NCBI GenBank assembly: GCA_946614685.1
Contig: CAMOHF010000042.1
Location: 1-7,776, forward strand
Direction: 5' to 3'
Source: an uncultured Clostridia bacterium
GTDB taxonomy: Bacteria > Bacillota > Clostridia > Lachnospirales > Lachnospiraceae
Length of the DNA stretch: 7,776 nt
Of this stretch, positions 5,514 through 7,776 are shown piece by piece. A model generated the notes under the pieces. It had not been told where the DNA came from, did no database searches, and was given only the letters and a program-made list of their open reading frames with translations. A program made the position numbers and the translations under genes. Numbering within the stretch: position 1 is the first letter of the stretch; each line of letters opens with the position of its first letter.

Positions 5514-7088
5514 ATGCAGAATTCGGACATCAGGGAATCGAAGATCGGATCGAGAGATGCGGGCAGACAGAAGAACGTCTTCAATCTGGCGGTGGTCGCT
5601 GCTTTGGTCATCTTTCAGTTTGTGCTGCTATTTTTCATCTACGGTTATCTGGGACAGTATGTTACCTACTGGCGCGCGCTTTCCGTGGCGCTCTCGGTAT
5701 TCGTGGTGATCTACATCGTCAACAAGCAGGATAATCCCGCGTACAAACTTGCCTGGTGTGTGCTGGTGCTTCTCGTGCCTCTCGTAGGCGGCGCACTGTA
5801 TGTGATGCTTGCCGGAAACAGGACCAGAGTCAAATTCATCAAGAAGGCGCAGAAGAATCACTTAGACACCTTCCGCTATATGAAGTCCGATGAGGCATAC
5901 CAGAAAGAAATCCTGGAACTGTCTCAGAGCGCGAGCGTTCAGACCAGATACATTTCCGGTTATGCGGGATACCCCGTCTACAAGAACACGAGCGTCAAGT
6001 ATTTTGCACTCGGCGAGGACAATTACAGGGACCTGATCGCCGAACTTACCAAGGCGAAACATTTTATCTTTATGGAATACTTCATCATCAAACAGGGGGA
6101 ACTCTGGGATGAGGTGAAGGAGATACTGATCGCCAAGGCGAAGGCAGGATTGGATGTGCGGCTGATCTACGACGGACTCGGCTGCGCCATGTATGTTCCG
6201 AAGCGTTTCATCAAGGAAATGTCCGGCTACGGCATACGTGTCGTGCCGTTTAACCCTGTGGCACCGGTAATTAACATGCGTCAGAACAACCGCGATCACA
6301 GAAAGATCACGGTGATCGACGGCTATGTCGGATTTACGGGCGGCATTAATCTGGCGGACGAGTACATCAACCGCACGCATCCGTTCGGACACTGGAAGGA
6401 CACGGGTGTCATGCTGAAGGGTGATGCGGTGTGGTCTCTTACGCTGATGTTTCTTCAGACCTGGCACATGCTCACAAATGAGAACGATGACTATCCGAAG
6501 TATGAGCCGATGCGCTACAAGAAGACGAAGAGTTATACGGACGGTTATATTCAGCCCTACGGAGACACACCGGTGGACGACGAGATCGTGGGCGAGAATA
6601 TCTACCTCAATATGATCAACCGCGCGAAGCATTACATTTACATCATGACACCGTACCTGATCGTGGACAATGAGATGGTGACGGCGCTTACGCTTGCGGC
6701 CAAGAGCGGTGTGGATGTGCGGATCATCGTGCCGGGCGTTGCGGACAAGAAACTGGTTTACAATGTGACGCAGTCCTACTTCCCGGAACTGATTAAGGGA
6801 GGAGTGAAGATCTATCGGTATACGCCGGGCTTCATCCATGCCAAGACGGTGGTAACCGACGACAAGATCGGCACGGTGGGTACCATCAATTTCGATTACA
6901 GAAGTCTCTACCTGCATTTTGAGTGCGGTGTCTGGATGTTTAATTCCGGAACGCTTTACGAGATCAAGGATGACTTTATGAATACACTCGGCAAATGTGA
7001 GGAGATCACGGAGCAGATGCTGGCAGAGACGGGGCCGATCCGACGCCTGGCGAGAGCCGTGCTTCGCATGATCGCACCCATTTTATAG
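5514..7088 (+). CDS. cls: Cardiolipin synthase, phospholipase D superfamily
   Basis: A membrane enzyme of 524 residues that condenses two phosphatidylglycerol molecules into cardiolipin and glycerol. Three hydrophobic stretches at the N terminus (about 22-46, 53-69 and 77-100) form the membrane anchor; the third, AYKLAWCVLVLLVPLVGG, matches the conserved N-terminal PLD nuclease-like anchor region. Two HKD motifs give the bipartite active site: HRKITVID (262-269, His262, Lys264, Asp269) followed by GYVGFTGGIN, and HAKTVVTD (442-449, His442, Lys444, Asp449) followed by KIGTVGTINFD. The basic, polar first 20 residues should be cytoplasmic. Length is slightly above the usual 480-510. The gene starts 13 bases after the methyltransferase stop with an AAAGG ribosome site (5503-5507), and the TetR gene follows 10 bases later. 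Both catalytic motifs are intact, so activity is expected. Which of several clostridial Cls paralogues this is cannot be told. Confidence 0.95.
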   Translation: MQNSDIRESKIGSRDAGRQKNVFNLAVVAALVIFQFVLLFFIYGYLGQYVTYWRALSVALSVFVVIYIVNKQDNPAYKLAWCVLVLLVPLVGGALYVMLAGNRTRVKFIKKAQKNHLDTFRYMKSDEAYQKEILELSQSASVQTRYISGYAGYPVYKNTSVKYFALGEDNYRDLIAELTKAKHFIFMEYFIIKQGELWDEVKEILIAKAKAGLDVRLIYDGLGCAMYVPKRFIKEMSGYGIRVVPFNPVAPVINMRQNNRDHRKITVIDGYVGFTGGINLADEYINRTHPFGHWKDTGVMLKGDAVWSLTLMFLQTWHMLTNENDDYPKYEPMRYKKTKSYTDGYIQPYGDTPVDDEIVGENIYLNMINRAKHYIYIMTPYLIVDNEMVTALTLAAKSGVDVRIIVPGVADKKLVYNVTQSYFPELIKGGVKIYRYTPGFIHAKTVVTDDKIGTVGTINFDYRSLYLHFECGVWMFNSGTLYEIKDDFMNTLGKCEEITEQMLAETGPIRRLARAVLRMIAPIL

Positions 7089-7098
7089 GAAGATTCGG

Positions 7099-7662
7099 AT
7101 GGAAGAAAAGAGAAATACCAAAAAGAGAATCGCGGACAGTCTGAAAGCGCTGCTATCAAAGATGCCCATGGAGAAGATCACCGTGCAGGAGATCGCGGAG
7201 CAGGCAGGGGTGATACGTCCCACCTTTTACAATCACTTCAAGGATAAGTACGAGGTCCTGGAGTATATTATCCGACACGACATGCTGATGCCCATCAAAC
7301 CGCTTTTGATCAACGATCTGATGCGGGAGGGACTTACGCTTCTGTTTTCCAATATCAAGAACGAGCGGGATTTCTACGATAATGCCGTGAGGATCGAGGG
7401 ACAGAATTCCTTTGAGAGTATCGCCGTCCAGGAGGTTACAAAACTTCTGGTGGAGATCATGGAGGAAAAGTTCAAGGGAACCATGCATTTTAAGTATGCC
7501 TGGCTCTCCCGGGATGCTGTGGCCGGATACTACGCGCAGTCCATGATCTACGTGGTGCTCGAGTGGATCAAGCGTGATTACATCATCACGCCCCATGAAC
7601 TCTCGGAAATCTATGAGTTTCTCACCAAGAGCAGTATGGTGGATGTCATGAAGGAGATCTAA
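7099..7662 (+). CDS. TetR/AcrR family transcriptional regulator, DhaS-like
   Basis: A protein of 187 residues, normal for TetR regulators. The helix-turn-helix is at about 28-47 (TVQEIAEQAGVIRPTFYNHF), followed by KDKYEVLEYI, the typical start of helix 4. The C-terminal half (about 70-187) is helical and resembles the TetR_C domain of DhaS-like regulators common in Firmicutes, with an aromatic-rich YYAQSMIYVVLEWIKRDY segment. It should act as a DNA-binding dimer, usually a repressor. It is the last gene of the operon; its AGGAAG ribosome site (7087-7092) overlaps the cls stop codon, which implies co-expression with cls. An autoregulatory or cls-linked role is plausible, but no matching operator is visible. 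The DhaS name reflects similarity only; no dihydroxyacetone kinase genes are present. Confidence 0.92.
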   Translation: MEEKRNTKKRIADSLKALLSKMPMEKITVQEIAEQAGVIRPTFYNHFKDKYEVLEYIIRHDMLMPIKPLLINDLMREGLTLLFSNIKNERDFYDNAVRIEGQNSFESIAVQEVTKLLVEIMEEKFKGTMHFKYAWLSRDAVAGYYAQSMIYVVLEWIKRDYIITPHELSEIYEFLTKSSMVDVMKEI

Positions 7663-7707
7663 AAAACACCAAACATTTGATAGCTTATGTATAGCGAAAT
7701 TAGACAG

Positions 7708-7750
7708 AAAGGGGCAAATGTATTGCAAACCAATACATTCGCCTCTTTTT
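7708..7750 (+). terminator. Rho-independent terminator closing the operon
   Basis: Arms at 7711-7725 (GGGGCAAATGTATTG) and 7731-7745 (CAATACATTCGCCTC) pair over 15 positions with one G-U wobble and one A-C mismatch around a CAAAC loop, followed by T5 (7746-7750). AAA at 7708-7710 can extend the stem into the T run. It begins about 45 bases after the TetR stop codon. In the 7663-7707 spacer and in 7751-7776 I see no gene and no convincing promoter. Confidence 0.9.
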
Positions 7751-7776
7751 ATATGTTCCATAAAACACTTTTTTTC

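Noticed and set aside
5862..6917. A 351-codon open frame on the minus strand
   Set aside because: It lies wholly inside cls, whose HKD motifs and membrane segments are clear; the translation is rich in His, Arg and Val without any recognisable domain, as expected for an antisense shadow of a biased coding frame.
7676..7695. Possible promoter TTTGAT/TATAGC downstream of the TetR gene
   Set aside because: The two boxes are only 8 bases apart, no gene follows before the terminator, and correct spacing yields no -35.

Overview
The window looks like a chromosomal segment from a Firmicute of class Clostridia, most likely Lachnospiraceae. The basis is protein style rather than a database search: a clostridial-type cardiolipin synthase, a DhaS-like TetR regulator, a cytosolic ParB-like/BMP fusion protein, strong purine-rich ribosome binding sites and dense same-strand packing. 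All eight genes are on the + strand. I see no mobile element, CRISPR array, rRNA or tRNA. No gap between genes exceeds about 80 bases, apart from the roughly 115-base tail after the last gene.

Region 1 (1-1007) holds the 3' end of an HD-GYP cyclic-di-GMP phosphodiesterase gene. It overlaps by ATGA the start of tcdA, an E1-like ATP-dependent enzyme that cyclises the tRNA modification t6A to ct6A. Region 2 (1008-2058) is a self-contained unit: a near-consensus sigma-A promoter (TTGAAT, 17 bp, TATAAT), a DHH/DHHA1 phosphoesterase gene, and an excellent Rho-independent terminator. A 6+1+6 palindrome overlaps the -35 element and could be an operator.

Region 3 (2073-7750) looks like one five-gene operon with overlaps or gaps of 25 bases or less, closed by a second terminator. 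In order it encodes: a 643-residue protein that joins an N-terminal ParB/Srx-like domain to a BMP/PnrA-type (nucleoside-binding) periplasmic-binding fold without any signal peptide; a calcineurin-like metallophosphoesterase overlapping it by 23 bases; a class I SAM-dependent methyltransferase of the RlmI-like group; a cardiolipin synthase with both HKD motifs; and a TetR-family regulator. The first two genes are tightly coupled and are the best candidate for an under-described system, possibly intracellular sensing of a nucleoside-like ligand. That function is inference. The 11-bp-stem terminator ends only 14 bases before the operon's first start codon, so how the operon is transcribed is a real puzzle.
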